Under the pieces are notes generated by a model that made no database searches, was not told the origin of the DNA, and saw only the letters and a list, made by a program, of their open reading frames with translations. Positions 8,313-17,681 of a stretch of 64,000 bases of DNA are shown here, in pieces. Source of the DNA: GCA-016699445 sp964555055 (GTDB lineage Bacteria > UBA10199 > JACPAL01 > GCA-016699445); NCBI GenBank assembly GCA_964555055.1, contig CAZKQW010000003.1, forward strand, positions 193,318-257,317, in the 5' to 3' direction. Numbering within the stretch: position 1 is the first letter of the stretch; each line of letters begins with the position of its first letter. The position numbers were made by a program, and so were the translations under genes.

Positions 8313-8977
8313 AGGTGCTCCATTTTTTTGACAACATTTTCCCAATCTTTTTCGTTTAATAACTGCTGGGCCAATGGGAAAACCGTAGTGTTTTCCTTAT
8401 AAACATGAAGTCTCATCACTTCGACAACCTCCTGACCTTGATGAAAGGAATGATCAAAAAGAAGATTTCGGGCTTCATCATCGCGAATTCTGGCGGCTAA
8501 ACCTAAAAGGTTGAAAACGAGATTGGTCATGACGGCGACACGCGCATGATCCGCTTCCATCAAATCTACAGGTGTCATGGGATGGGGGCCTGGACTATGC
8601 TCCCCACTCTCCAATAATTTTTCCTGGAGAAATGGAAAGAGAGCTTTTTCTTCTTTACGCGTGTGATGGACAAGATCGTCGTCCATGTATTGAAAAAACT
8701 TCTTAAAAGCCGTGCTGATTTCAGGGTCGAATTGCCACCCTTTTTCCTTAAAAGAAATCAGCGCTTTATCAAAAACATTCAAAACCTTTTCAAACTCGTT
8801 GTGGTCATCGATTAAGTTCTTAAGGGTCTGCACCATTTGATCATATGGCACCTGGATCGTCGGTGGGGTATAAAGCGGCGGCGGATCCATCGGCGAGGGA
8901 TAATCCTCCACTTCTTTATTCACATAACGTTTCAAGGGGTCACCTTTACTAATGGGATAAACAGGGAGATCTTTCAT
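8309..8977 (-). CDS. Hemerythrin-like domain protein
   Basis: A 222-residue protein with a Pro-rich N-terminal 45 residues and then a hemerythrin-like bundle: LIDDHNEF, DDLVHHTRKEEKALFPFL, LMEADHARVAV, FHQGQEVVEVMRLHVYKENTTVFPLA. It is a distant homologue of the following hemerythrin gene, whose start overlaps its stop. A possible role is binding NO or O2, or protecting the FNR cluster and nitrate reductase during nitrosative stress; this is inference. It is the first gene after the FNR-type box, 56 bases downstream of it, so expression probably rises when oxygen is low. Confidence 0.82.
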   Translation of the reverse strand: MKDLPVYPISKGDPLKRYVNKEVEDYPSPMDPPPLYTPPTIQVPYDQMVQTLKNLIDDHNEFEKVLNVFDKALISFKEKGWQFDPEISTAFKKFFQYMDDDLVHHTRKEEKALFPFLQEKLLESGEHSPGPHPMTPVDLMEADHARVAVMTNLVFNLLGLAARIRDDEARNLLFDHSFHQGQEVVEVMRLHVYKENTTVFPLAQQLLNEKDWENVVKKMEHL

Positions 8978-9032
8978 GAGTCTAGAATAAACACTTCATT
9001 CGTTTACCCGATGATAGGAAACAGGCTCCCTA

Positions 9033-9046
9033 TTGATATTTGTCAA
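9033..9046 (-). promoter_or_regulatory. FNR/DNR-type box upstream of the hemerythrin-fnr unit
   Basis: TTGATATTTGTCAA on the plus strand, inside a longer dyad CTATTGA-N6-TCAATAG. It lies in the 83-base gap between actF and the first hemerythrin gene, 56 bases before that start codon. It suggests that the hemerythrins, and probably fnr itself, are under anaerobic or NO control. Confidence 0.7.
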
Positions 9047-9060
9047 TAGCCTCATGACGC

Positions 9061-10251
9061 CTACTGATGGAGGTGAAGGCTTTCCTGAAGAAAAGGCGCA
9101 TTTTGTGGGGTCAAAGGAGCTGATCGAAGCGCTTTGATGAGAATCAATGTAAACAGGCCTCCATAACCCAATGAGATCAAGATCTCTTCAATACCAATCC
9201 ATCGCACATGAGTCACGCCCGAAATGGACGGCATGACCATGAGGTAAATATCCAACCAATGCCCAACCAAAAGAAGAATGCAAACACGCTTCAAGACTTC
9301 AGGTTTTCTTTTGGAAGATCGCGGCATCAAAATCAAAAAAGGAACCAGCCAATTAATAACGAGATTGAGCACAAACAACCAGCTCCACTCATGATCGGTA
9401 CGCATGACATAATAAGCAGTCTCTTCAGGGATATTGCTATACCAAATCAGCATATACTGACAAAACCAAATGTAAGCCCAAAAAGTACTAAAGGCGAAAA
9501 TGAGTTTCCCCAAATCATGTAAGTGATTCTCATTAACGGAAGCTAAGTAACCTCTTCCTTTTAACAAGACGACTACCAACGTCATGAAAGCAATCCCATG
9601 CAAGAAGAGCCCTGAAAAAGTATAAAGACCAAAGATCGTACTAAACCAATGAGGCTCTAAAGATTTGATCCAATCCACACTTGCCAGACAAAAAGTCACT
9701 GCAAATACGGGAAGAAAAGCGGCTGAGTATTTCAAAAGCTTTTGGTGAGACCCTATTCCACGGCCACGACTTTGATCTTCTTCTAGGGACGTTTTCCTGA
9801 ATAATTTCGAAAAGAGAATCCAAACACCTAAAAAAAATCCCATTCTTAACATGAAAAATGGGGTATTGAGGTAGGAAGATTTTTTTTGAAGAATCACATC
9901 GTGAATCACAGCATCATGATCGGACCAGTGGTAGAGCTGATGCATTCCAAAAAAGAGACTTGCCATCAAAATAGCGGCGACCGGCAGAAAACTCACCATC
10001 ATAGACTCTGGAATGCGACGAATCAATGTCCACCAACCTGCATTAGCTACGTAATGAATGGCCATAAATAAAAGCCCGGCAAGAGCGAGCGAAAGAAAAT
10101 AAAAATTATTGATCAGCACATTTCCCCAGGCACGACTACTTTCACGAAAAAAAAGAACGATCAGGGCTGCCAATCCAAGGCCGACAAAAAATCGCGCTAC
10201 GTTTAAATCTTTTGATTTTGGGGAAAAAAATTCCGGTTTTTCAGTCTTCAT
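9061..10251 (-). CDS. actF: Alternative complex III subunit ActF (quinol-binding NrfD-like/DUF membrane subunit)
   Basis: A multi-pass membrane protein of 396 residues, rich in hydrophobic helices and with conserved residues for a quinol-site subunit (LYHWSDHDA, LEPHWFSTIFGLYTFSG, FWAYIWFCQYMLIWYSNIPEE). This is the ActF pattern of quinol:cytochrome c oxidoreductase. It follows actE with an ATGA overlap (start at 10251; the frame extends to 10302 inside actE). It is the last act gene, 83 bases before the hemerythrin unit. No actG or oxidase genes follow, unlike many act clusters that are joined to a caa3-type oxidase. Confidence 0.88.
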   Translation of the reverse strand: MKTEKPEFFSPKSKDLNVARFFVGLGLAALIVLFFRESSRAWGNVLINNFYFLSLALAGLLFMAIHYVANAGWWTLIRRIPESMMVSFLPVAAILMASLFFGMHQLYHWSDHDAVIHDVILQKKSSYLNTPFFMLRMGFFLGVWILFSKLFRKTSLEEDQSRGRGIGSHQKLLKYSAAFLPVFAVTFCLASVDWIKSLEPHWFSTIFGLYTFSGLFLHGIAFMTLVVVLLKGRGYLASVNENHLHDLGKLIFAFSTFWAYIWFCQYMLIWYSNIPEETAYYVMRTDHEWSWLFVLNLVINWLVPFLILMPRSSKRKPEVLKRVCILLLVGHWLDIYLMVMPSISGVTHVRWIGIEEILISLGYGGLFTLILIKALRSAPLTPQNAPFLQESLHLHQ

Positions 10252-10799
10252 GGAGTCCCTCCACTCTTCTGCAATGTCTGTACGTACTGCACCAGTTTCC
10301 ACCGATCTTCTGCTGGAATTTGAGAGGCATAAGAGGCCATCAACCCAAACCCCTTCGTCACCGCATGATAAAGTCGTCCAGAAGAATAATCTTTCACCGG
10401 TTGTGTTTTAAAAGAAGGTGGATTTGGAAACTTGGGAATCAAAGGACCATCCCCCTTTCCCTGATCTCCATGACAAACCATACAGTAGGTCTCATAAACT
10501 TTTTTGCCACGAGCTAAATTCTTTTCGCTGGCTTCAACCGGATTCACAAGCTCACGACCGGCTCTTTCGGCTTCTTCCGGCGTATTGCCATAATGATAAG
10601 GTTTAAAACCCCGTGGAATGGAACCTTCTGCTGGCAGCTGAAGAGTCTTATGGTCAGGAGTGTTGGGGTTCTGTGAAAACGCTTCATATGGTACAGCCTG
10701 AACCATATCAGGCATAAATTCATAGCCCGGCAGCTTTGGATTTTTTGAACAGGCAAAGCTAAAAAAACAGAGAAACAAAATAAGAGATTTTATTTTCAT
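10248..10799 (-). CDS. actE: Alternative complex III subunit ActE, monoheme cytochrome c lipoprotein
   Basis: A 183-residue protein with a lipoprotein-like leader ending at Cys 17 (FSFAC) and one heme c site CMVCH (residues 106-110); a Met in GFGLMASYASQIP is a plausible sixth ligand. It is anchored on the periplasmic side and probably passes electrons from the pentaheme ActA to a soluble or membrane cytochrome c. Overlaps actD upstream and actF downstream by four bases each, so it is firmly inside the act operon. Confidence 0.9.
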   Translation of the reverse strand: MKIKSLILFLCFFSFACSKNPKLPGYEFMPDMVQAVPYEAFSQNPNTPDHKTLQLPAEGSIPRGFKPYHYGNTPEEAERAGRELVNPVEASEKNLARGKKVYETYCMVCHGDQGKGDGPLIPKFPNPPSFKTQPVKDYSSGRLYHAVTKGFGLMASYASQIPAEDRWKLVQYVQTLQKSGGTP

Positions 10800-11344
10800 G
10801 CAATCACACTCTTCTCTGTGACACGAAGAGCTCCCGACTCTTGAAAAATACCTGAAGCTTTTGTCTCATTAAAACTACCGTCTACTTTTTGAAGTGCAAT
10901 CACAAAACGGTCATCGGTAATGGATGGATCTAAAATTAAAATCTCTTTTCCGGGAAAAAGACGGCTTCTGAAAAGAAATGCGGCGACCGTTGCCAAAGCC
11001 CCAAACAAAATCGTGATTTCAAAAGAAACAGGAATAAAAGCCAGTGTGGAATTATCAGGCTTTCCGCCAATATTGACAGGCCAGTCAAAAACATTGGTCC
11101 AAAATTGAAACGTTATTGAAAAAATCAAGCCGATCAAGGCCGCAACAAAAGTCACAATACCAAGACGGGAACGTCGTATGCCCATGGCATTATCCAGAGA
11201 GTGAACCGCATAAGGCGTATAAACGTCGTGTATCAAAAATCCATCGGCTCGAAGCTTTCTGACGGCAGAGACCATCTTCTGTTCGTCATCGTACATTCCC
11301 AACATAAAATCTTTCACACGAGCTAAGTTGAGCTTAAGACTCAT
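10796..11344 (-). CDS. actD: Alternative complex III subunit ActD (DUF3341 membrane protein)
   Basis: About 182 residues with an N-terminal soluble domain (MLGMYDDEQKMVSAVRKLRADGF in two blocks, typical of DUF3341) and two membrane helices (LGIVTFVAALIGLIFS and ITILFGALATVAAFLF). ActD is a small structural membrane subunit of the complex. I placed the start at 11344; an ATG six bases upstream at 11350 is also possible. Both overlap the actC stop by a few codons. Its stop overlaps the actE start. Confidence 0.88.
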   Translation of the reverse strand: MSLKLNLARVKDFMLGMYDDEQKMVSAVRKLRADGFLIHDVYTPYAVHSLDNAMGIRRSRLGIVTFVAALIGLIFSITFQFWTNVFDWPVNIGGKPDNSTLAFIPVSFEITILFGALATVAAFLFRSRLFPGKEILILDPSITDDRFVIALQKVDGSFNETKASGIFQESGALRVTEKSVIA

Positions 11345-12695
11345 GAGCATCCTCCTTATGACCGACCAAACTTTTTACTTCCCACATCGCGACTACCGGC
11401 AACACTCTGACGAAGAGCAGAAAGCAGGTAAAAAAGAGACCGAAGGTTCCAATAAAGGTTCCCACTTCGACAAAAGTAGGTCTGTAGAGGGACCAACTTG
11501 AGGGAAGGTAATCACGGCTCAAAGATGTCATGATGATGACAAATCTCTCAAACCACATACCGATATTGACGAGAATCGAGAGGCCAAAAAGTAGAGCTGG
11601 CGTTGTTCTCATTTTTTTTGACCACAAAAACTGGGGGGTGATCACATTGCAAAACACCATGATCGCATAGGTCCAGCCATAGGGACCTGTGATACGATTT
11701 TTGAAAGCAAATTGTTCATAGTAATTTCCACTGTACCAAGCGGTGAAAAGTTCCGTCAGATAGGCAAAACCCACAATGGAACCTGTCACCAAGATCACTT
11801 TGGCAATCGCTTCCAAATGTCCGATGGTAATGTATTTTTCAAAATTCATGACTTTACGCGTGATCACCAAGAGCGTCGTCACCATGGCAAATCCTGAAAA
11901 CACAGCACCCACGACAAAGTACGGGGGAAAGATAGTCGTGTGCCAGCCCGGAATCACGGAAGTCGCAAAATCCATACTCACAATCGTATGCACGGAGACA
12001 ACCAGAGGCGTGGCCAGGCCTGCCAAAATCAGACAGAGCACTTCATAGCGGGACCAGGTCCTGTGAGAACCGTTCCAACCTAAACTCAACAATCCATAAA
12101 TTGTTTTTTTGATTTTACCCGTGGCACGATCACGCATCGTCGCTAAATCAGGAATCATCCCGATGTACCAAAACACCAACGACACTATAAAATAAGTGCT
12201 GATGGCAAAAACGTCCCATAAAAGCGGCGACCTAAAATTAACCCATAAAGACCCACGCGTGTTGGGGTACGGGAAAACCCAAAAAGCCAGCCAGGGCCTT
12301 CCCATATGAATCAAAGGGAAAATCGCCGCACACATCACGGCAAAAATCGTCATAGCTTCTGCTGAACGATTAATCGACGTGCGCCATTTTTGACGAAACA
12401 AGAGAAGAATAGCGGAAATCAAAGTTCCCGCATGACCAATCCCCACCCAAAAAACAAAATTGGTAATATCAAAAGCCCAACCGATGGTTTTATTCAAACC
12501 CCAGGTCCCAATACCCACTTTGATCTGATAGGCCACAAGCCCCACGCCCAAAAAGAGCGCTGACAGAGACGCTAAAAACCCCATCTTCCAGGCAAAACCG
12601 GGCTTGGCATTGAGAGGCCGGTTGATATCGTCTGTCAATTGCTTGAGTGTTACTTTTCCGGCTATTTTTTCATCGATCAGTGCTGGTCTCAACAT
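11334..12695 (-). CDS. actC: Alternative complex III subunit ActC, NrfD/PsrC-like quinol-oxidising membrane subunit
   Basis: A 453-residue polytopic membrane protein of the NrfD/PsrC family with about ten hydrophobic helices. Visible blocks include FVFWVGIGHAGTLISAILLLFRQKWR and NFRSPLLWDVFAISTYF (each quoted only to locate the quinol-pocket helices). It is paralogous to ActF and forms the main quinol-binding core with the ActB iron-sulfur domain. It starts two bases after the actB stop and overlaps actD, so it sits within one transcript. Confidence 0.92.
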   Translation of the reverse strand: MLRPALIDEKIAGKVTLKQLTDDINRPLNAKPGFAWKMGFLASLSALFLGVGLVAYQIKVGIGTWGLNKTIGWAFDITNFVFWVGIGHAGTLISAILLLFRQKWRTSINRSAEAMTIFAVMCAAIFPLIHMGRPWLAFWVFPYPNTRGSLWVNFRSPLLWDVFAISTYFIVSLVFWYIGMIPDLATMRDRATGKIKKTIYGLLSLGWNGSHRTWSRYEVLCLILAGLATPLVVSVHTIVSMDFATSVIPGWHTTIFPPYFVVGAVFSGFAMVTTLLVITRKVMNFEKYITIGHLEAIAKVILVTGSIVGFAYLTELFTAWYSGNYYEQFAFKNRITGPYGWTYAIMVFCNVITPQFLWSKKMRTTPALLFGLSILVNIGMWFERFVIIMTSLSRDYLPSSWSLYRPTFVEVGTFIGTFGLFFTCFLLFVRVLPVVAMWEVKSLVGHKEDAHES

Positions 12696-12697
12696 AG

Positions 12698-15600
12698 CTA
12701 TCCTTTTTGGCCTTTCTGACCTTTTTGATCTCGCACTTTGGTTAAATAGCTCACGACGGGTTTCACATTGAGTTCTTCGAGGACATGGTAGGATCGCTTG
12801 TCTTTTTGCAGATGGGCCACACGACTTTGAGGATCGTTCATATCTCCAAAAACAATGGCTTGGGTGGGACAGGATTGTTCACAAGCGAGTTTGATATCTC
12901 CGTCTTTGAGAGAAATACCCTCTCGTTTGGCAGACAGCTTCCCTTCTTGAATACGTTGAACGCACATCGAACATTTTTCCATGACACCACGCGAACGAAC
13001 GACGATGTCAGGATTCAGTACCATCGTGCCCAAGTCACTATTCATATTGTAATCGAATCGATCATTATGAGCGTAATCAAACCAATTAAAACGCCGGACT
13101 TTATAAGGACAATTGTTGGCACAATAGCGAGTTCCTACACAGCGATTATAGACTTGTTGATTAAGACCATCAGAACTGTGGACGGTCGCCAACACGGGAC
13201 ATACCGTCTCGCACGGAGCATTGCCACAATGCTGGCACATCATGGGTTGATAGACAGTTTCGGGATTATTTTCATCGCCGCTAAAATAGCGGTCGATCCG
13301 AATCCAATGCATCTCACGCTGTTTTCTCACTTCATCCTTACCGACCACGGGTACATTATTTTCAGACTGACAGCTGACCACACACGCCGAACAACCAATA
13401 CAGTTGGTCAGGTCCACCACCATCCCCCAATGATGGCCTTCATAATCTTTCTCTTCCCAAAGAGTGACATTTTCGACTTCTGCTTTTTTATTTCCGGAAG
13501 CTGGATCTTTAATGAAAGACGCTAACGTGGCTTCTTTGATAATCCCGCGTTCTGTGCCACCTTCCATCGTATGATGAAGTTGTGTGCAGGCGAGCTCGAC
13601 ATGGTCTCCCGTCTTTTGAATTGTCGCCGCATTAAAAAATGAAAAGTGATCCCCCGAAGATAACAGGGGGTAGGCATTGACGCCAACCTTCTCGCCGACT
13701 TTTCCACACACACGCCGCCCATAACCAAGGGCCAAACCAATCGTCTGCAGTGCTTGTCCTGGTTGAATATGAACAGGGACCGTGACATCCCCTTGAGGGG
13801 TCGTCACACGGACAACATCGCCTTCTTCACAGTGAAGAGCTGACGCCAATGAGGGCGAAAGACAGGCGTAATTATCCCAACTCACTTTACTGATAGGATC
13901 GGGAAGTTCTTGAAGCCAGGGATTATTGGCAGCACTTCCATCACGTACGGCAATTTTCTCGTAACACACCAGCTGTAACGATTGAGAAGTGAGACGTTTT
14001 TGTTTCTGAAAAGCCCCATCACTGACACTGGTTAATGACCCATTAAATGAATAGGTTTTTGCGGATATTTCTGTGAATGAAAATGCCCCATCATGAACAC
14101 ATTGATCCCAAAACCCATCAAAAGTCAGATGAGAGAGTTGTCGCGTAAAATACTGACTTTTTGAAAAGCTTCTTAAATAGTCATAATAACTTTCCGGACG
14201 CCCCATCCATTTGAGTAAACTTTCAAACGCTTGCCGGGATCCTCTCAGTGGACGAATCACTGGCTGACGCACATGAAGAAGTGAGGTCACGGGCTCCAAA
14301 AGATCCCAAGATTCTAGGAAATGATGGTCGGGACAGACGGCTGTTGTTTGAGACGATGTCTCATCCAGACGCTCTGAAAGTGAGATGGACAGTTTGACAT
14401 TTTTGAGAGCTTTTAAAAAATCCTCACTTTGAGGAAATGTATAGACGGGATTAACTCCATTTAAAATCAAAGTTTGAATCTCTCCCGATTTCATTTTCTG
14501 GATCAGAGAGATCAGATTTTTTTCCTGACCTTGCTTTTGAAGAGAGACATTGTCCAAATCAATCGTCTCGCCAATATTGCCCAAGAGTGCATTCATCGCA
14601 TTGATTGCAATTTGAGTTTCCAATTGTTGCGATCCCGAAATCACTAACGAACGGCCGCGAGCTTTCCACAATTCATGAGCTAGACTTTCAATCTCCGGGC
14701 GCGAAACTCCATGCTTTGGAACTGAGAAACTCACCGTCTGAGAGGCTAAACTGGAAAGAAATTTTAGTAGATCCAAAACAACAGCGGTCTCATCAGAGGC
14801 GGTCATTGGAATACGATGATCGGCATTACTTCCGGTTAAACTCAAAACCGTTTCAAGCTGCACATGTTTGAGAAAGACTTTATTTTTGTCGTTTCCATTT
14901 CCATTTCTAAGACTACGTCGTTCACCATAAGCAGCCGCAAATTCCATTGGAGAAATCCACGTACCCAAAAAATCACAGTTGATTCCAACGACCAGATCCG
15001 CTTTCTGAAAACGATAATGAGGAACAGCTTCAACGCCAAAGCTTTGACGATTAGCTTCAATCAAAGCCGATGAAGAGCCCGCATCGTAAGTCACGACTTC
15101 TGTCCTGGGATAGTGCTGACTCCATTCTTGTAATAAGGCTTTGGCCGCAGGGCTTGGAAGCGTTGAGGTGAGTATGGCCATTTTTCCATTTTGAGCTTTA
15201 ATTTCCGAAAGAGATTTTAAGATTTCCTGGTCTATCGTCTCCCAGGTGGAGGACCGACCCTGCCAGAGAGGCTTTTCTAAACGTTCATCGTCATACAGCC
15301 CCAAGACCGTCGCTTGTCCTGTGGCACAAACCGCCCCTCGATTCAGAAGAGACTCTGTATTTCCTTCAATCTTAATAGGTCGTCCGTCACGATTCTTGAC
15401 CAAAAGAGAACAGCTCGATGAACAACCACCACAAGCCGTGGCGTACCAGCTGGCCACACCGGGTACGAGTTCTTCAGGTTTTACCAAATACGGAATCGCT
15501 TTTTCGACGGGCATTCGAGTACACGCCGCCAGAGCTGTACCGGCCAAGCTAAACCCGACCATTTTTAAGAAATCGCGGCGCGATGAAGAAAGCCCCAACT

Positions 15601-15721
15601 CCTCTTTTTGATAAAAAACAGGCAGCGGAAGCTCATCTTGGAATTCTTTGGATTGATGTTCCAAAAAACCAGGCTCCTGATTTTTTTCTGCCAGGCCTTT
15701 CCAATAAATTTTCTCACTCAT
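12698..15721 (-). CDS. actB: Alternative complex III subunit ActB, molybdopterin-oxidoreductase-like and iron-sulfur fusion
   Basis: A 1007-residue two-domain protein. A twin-arginine leader (SSRRDFLKMVGFSLAG) lies near residues 46-61 after an extended N-terminus, as is usual for ActB. Residues to about 740 resemble molybdopterin oxidoreductases with CGGCSSSC; in studied ActB this domain has lost the Mo cofactor. The C-terminal part is a ferredoxin-like domain with four Cys groups: CIGCSACVVSC, CQHCGNAPCETVCP, CVGTRYCANNCP and CSMCVQRI...CEQSCP. Exported folded by Tat, which fits the nearby tatA, and bound outside the membrane. It relays electrons from ActC toward ActA/E. Adjacent to actA (9 bases) and actC (2 bases). 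Confidence 0.94.
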   Translation of the reverse strand: MSEKIYWKGLAEKNQEPGFLEHQSKEFQDELPLPVFYQKEELGLSSSRRDFLKMVGFSLAGTALAACTRMPVEKAIPYLVKPEELVPGVASWYATACGGCSSSCSLLVKNRDGRPIKIEGNTESLLNRGAVCATGQATVLGLYDDERLEKPLWQGRSSTWETIDQEILKSLSEIKAQNGKMAILTSTLPSPAAKALLQEWSQHYPRTEVVTYDAGSSSALIEANRQSFGVEAVPHYRFQKADLVVGINCDFLGTWISPMEFAAAYGERRSLRNGNGNDKNKVFLKHVQLETVLSLTGSNADHRIPMTASDETAVVLDLLKFLSSLASQTVSFSVPKHGVSRPEIESLAHELWKARGRSLVISGSQQLETQIAINAMNALLGNIGETIDLDNVSLQKQGQEKNLISLIQKMKSGEIQTLILNGVNPVYTFPQSEDFLKALKNVKLSISLSERLDETSSQTTAVCPDHHFLESWDLLEPVTSLLHVRQPVIRPLRGSRQAFESLLKWMGRPESYYDYLRSFSKSQYFTRQLSHLTFDGFWDQCVHDGAFSFTEISAKTYSFNGSLTSVSDGAFQKQKRLTSQSLQLVCYEKIAVRDGSAANNPWLQELPDPISKVSWDNYACLSPSLASALHCEEGDVVRVTTPQGDVTVPVHIQPGQALQTIGLALGYGRRVCGKVGEKVGVNAYPLLSSGDHFSFFNAATIQKTGDHVELACTQLHHTMEGGTERGIIKEATLASFIKDPASGNKKAEVENVTLWEEKDYEGHHWGMVVDLTNCIGCSACVVSCQSENNVPVVGKDEVRKQREMHWIRIDRYFSGDENNPETVYQPMMCQHCGNAPCETVCPVLATVHSSDGLNQQVYNRCVGTRYCANNCPYKVRRFNWFDYAHNDRFDYNMNSDLGTMVLNPDIVVRSRGVMEKCSMCVQRIQEGKLSAKREGISLKDGDIKLACEQSCPTQAIVFGDMNDPQSRVAHLQKDKRSYHVLEELNVKPVVSYLTKVRDQKGQKGQKG

Positions 15722-15730
15722 AAGAAATCT

Positions 15731-16303
15731 CTAGTAATGACACTTGGCGCAATCCATTCCGCCGATTGGTTTCAAATCTTTATTAGATAAACCAGAATGC
15801 TTTGGTGGTGGTGTGATCCCTTTTGCGCGGTGACAATCAATACACCAACCCATGGTGAGAGGTTTTTCCTGACGGACACGCGTCATCGCCTGAACAGAGC
15901 CATGGCATTCCTGACAGTTAACGCCGCCATTCACGTGCTGACTGTGATTAAAATAGGCAAAATCAGGCAAACGATGCACCTTAACCCATTCAATCAGTTT
16001 GTTTTGATCTAAAGCCTCTTTGATTTTTTTAATTTCGGGTGAATCTGTTTTAATTTTCACATGACAATTCATGCACGTGCTTGCTGAAGGAATCCCGGCA
16101 TGACGGCCTTTGTCAGCACCGCTGTGGCAATAGAGACATTGAATCTGATTATCACCTGCATGGATCTTGTGCGAATAGGCGATTGGTTGATCGGGTTCAT
16201 AACCTTGATTAACACCCACATTGCGCGCAGCATCCACAAGCTCGTAACCTAGGTAACCTAAAACACTTAAGACAACAGCAACGATGAAAATTTTTTTTGC
16301 CAT
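15731..16303 (-). CDS. actA: Alternative complex III subunit ActA, pentaheme cytochrome c
   Basis: A 190-residue protein with an N-terminal membrane anchor (residues 5-20) and exactly five CxxCH heme c sites: CLYCH, CMNCH, CQECH, CIDCH and CAKCH, the last next to the C-terminus. Additional His residues such as SHKIH and NHSQH can serve as distal ligands. This is the usual ActA pattern. It begins 13 bases after the narK2 stop with no room for a normal promoter and no FNR box between, so the act genes appear to be transcribed with the nar genes. Confidence 0.93.
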   Translation of the reverse strand: MAKKIFIVAVVLSVLGYLGYELVDAARNVGVNQGYEPDQPIAYSHKIHAGDNQIQCLYCHSGADKGRHAGIPSASTCMNCHVKIKTDSPEIKKIKEALDQNKLIEWVKVHRLPDFAYFNHSQHVNGGVNCQECHGSVQAMTRVRQEKPLTMGWCIDCHRAKGITPPPKHSGLSNKDLKPIGGMDCAKCHY

Positions 16304-16316
16304 AATTTAACGGTCG

Positions 16317-17663
16317 TTAGCAGGGTTTTTCGGCATTCTTTCGGGTGTAATAATACCAGTTAAGCAAAATATTGATGACATAAAACACAGCGATGCCCTT
16401 AAAGAAGAGGTTTGGATTTCCCATTTTTGTCATGACAGCACCAATCAACATTGAGAATAAAAAAGGTCCGTAAGCAGCAATGGCCGCTGTCCAACCCAAA
16501 ACACCACCTGCTTGTCGAGGCTCAAAAATTACCGGAATCTGACGAAAGGTCGAAGCGTTGCCAATGCCGGAGAAGAGGAAAAGCCCCAACATCGCCCACA
16601 CAAAGTAGGGAAATGTTTCCATGGAAGTGGGTGTTGTATAAGACATCACAAGCACAGAGCAGATCAGCAGCCCAACGCCACTGATTTGCGTGATAAGGGC
16701 ACCTCCATATTTGTCGCTAGGAGGACCCATCAAAACACGCACTGTAGAACCTACCAAAGGACCTATAAAAGCATATTTTAACGGATCGGGAGCCTCAGGA
16801 AAATGTCCATAAATAGATTTGATCATGAGAGGAAAAGCTGCCGCAAATCCAGAAAACGAACCGAAAGTCATCACATAGAGAGAGGTCATCAGCCACGTAT
16901 GTTTATTTTTAAAAATATCCATCTGCTGAGCGACACTCGCTTTGACAGGAACACTTTTGAGCCACATCCACGATAAAATCCCGATCACTACGAGAAATGG
17001 AATGTACCAAAACGTAGCATTCTGAAGCCAAATCGACTTGGTCACCTCTCCCTTTGTAAAAGTTTGAGGCGCTCCAGACAAAGCTCCAAAAGCAGCAACT
17101 CCAATAATCCAGGGAGTGATAAACTGTGTCAAACTCACCCCAAAATTTCCAATACCTGCTTGAATGCCTAACGCTGTCCCCTGCAAACGTTTGGGGAAAA
17201 ATAAACTCGTGCTCGGCATAAATGACGAAAAATCACCACCTCCAAAACCAGCTGAAAAGGCAAGAATCATAAAAACCCAAAAAGGCGTTTCGGGATTCAT
17301 GACAGCAAGGCCTAAACCTATCACGGGAAAGAGTTTTAGGAACGTAGCCACTGTAATCACATTTCTCGTTCCATAAATTGGAATCAAAAAAGTATGAATG
17401 ATACGGAGCGAGCCACCGGCTAATCCCGGCATGGCTGCCAACCAAAAAAGCTGCATCGTTGTAAACTTAAAACCAACATTGGGCAAACGAACGGCAATCG
17501 CACTCATCGCAAACCAAGTAGCAAACGAAAGGACGAGGGCCAGAGTTGTGATAATCAACGTCTTCCAGGCGATCTTGCTTCCAACTTCACTCCAAAATTC
17601 TGGATCCTCAGGTTTCCATTCATTAATCCATTTTCCAGGCCATTCACCAGTCCGTTCAGACAT
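16317..17663 (-). CDS. narK2: NarK-type nitrate/nitrite transporter (second copy, narK2-like)
   Basis: A 448-residue major facilitator protein with 12 likely membrane helices and the nitrate-porter signature glycines (AFSAGFGGGDFSSFMPSTS and GIGNFGVSLTQF). The N-terminal extension EWKPEDPEFWSEVG is typical of the NarK2/NarU class, which probably exchanges nitrate for nitrite. AAAGGAG precedes the ATG. It lies 18 bases after narK1, and pairs of NarK1 and NarK2 are common downstream of or fused within nar operons. Assignment as antiporter rather than symporter is from sequence type only. Confidence 0.88.
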   Translation of the reverse strand: MSERTGEWPGKWINEWKPEDPEFWSEVGSKIAWKTLIITTLALVLSFATWFAMSAIAVRLPNVGFKFTTMQLFWLAAMPGLAGGSLRIIHTFLIPIYGTRNVITVATFLKLFPVIGLGLAVMNPETPFWVFMILAFSAGFGGGDFSSFMPSTSLFFPKRLQGTALGIQAGIGNFGVSLTQFITPWIIGVAAFGALSGAPQTFTKGEVTKSIWLQNATFWYIPFLVVIGILSWMWLKSVPVKASVAQQMDIFKNKHTWLMTSLYVMTFGSFSGFAAAFPLMIKSIYGHFPEAPDPLKYAFIGPLVGSTVRVLMGPPSDKYGGALITQISGVGLLICSVLVMSYTTPTSMETFPYFVWAMLGLFLFSGIGNASTFRQIPVIFEPRQAGGVLGWTAAIAAYGPFLFSMLIGAVMTKMGNPNLFFKGIAVFYVINILLNWYYYTRKNAEKPC

Positions 17664-17681
17664 AAAAATCTCCTTTATCGA

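Noticed and set aside
12785..13525. Plus-strand frame of 246 residues opposite actB
   Set aside because: actB carries four matching Cys groups and a Tat leader in the opposite strand; the plus frame has no recognisable domain.
12698..15721. actB as a second molybdenum reductase such as a polysulfide or DMSO reductase
   Set aside because: The order with pentaheme ActA, NrfD-like ActC, DUF3341 ActD, cytochrome ActE and ActF fits alternative complex III, whose ActB is the fused form seen here.
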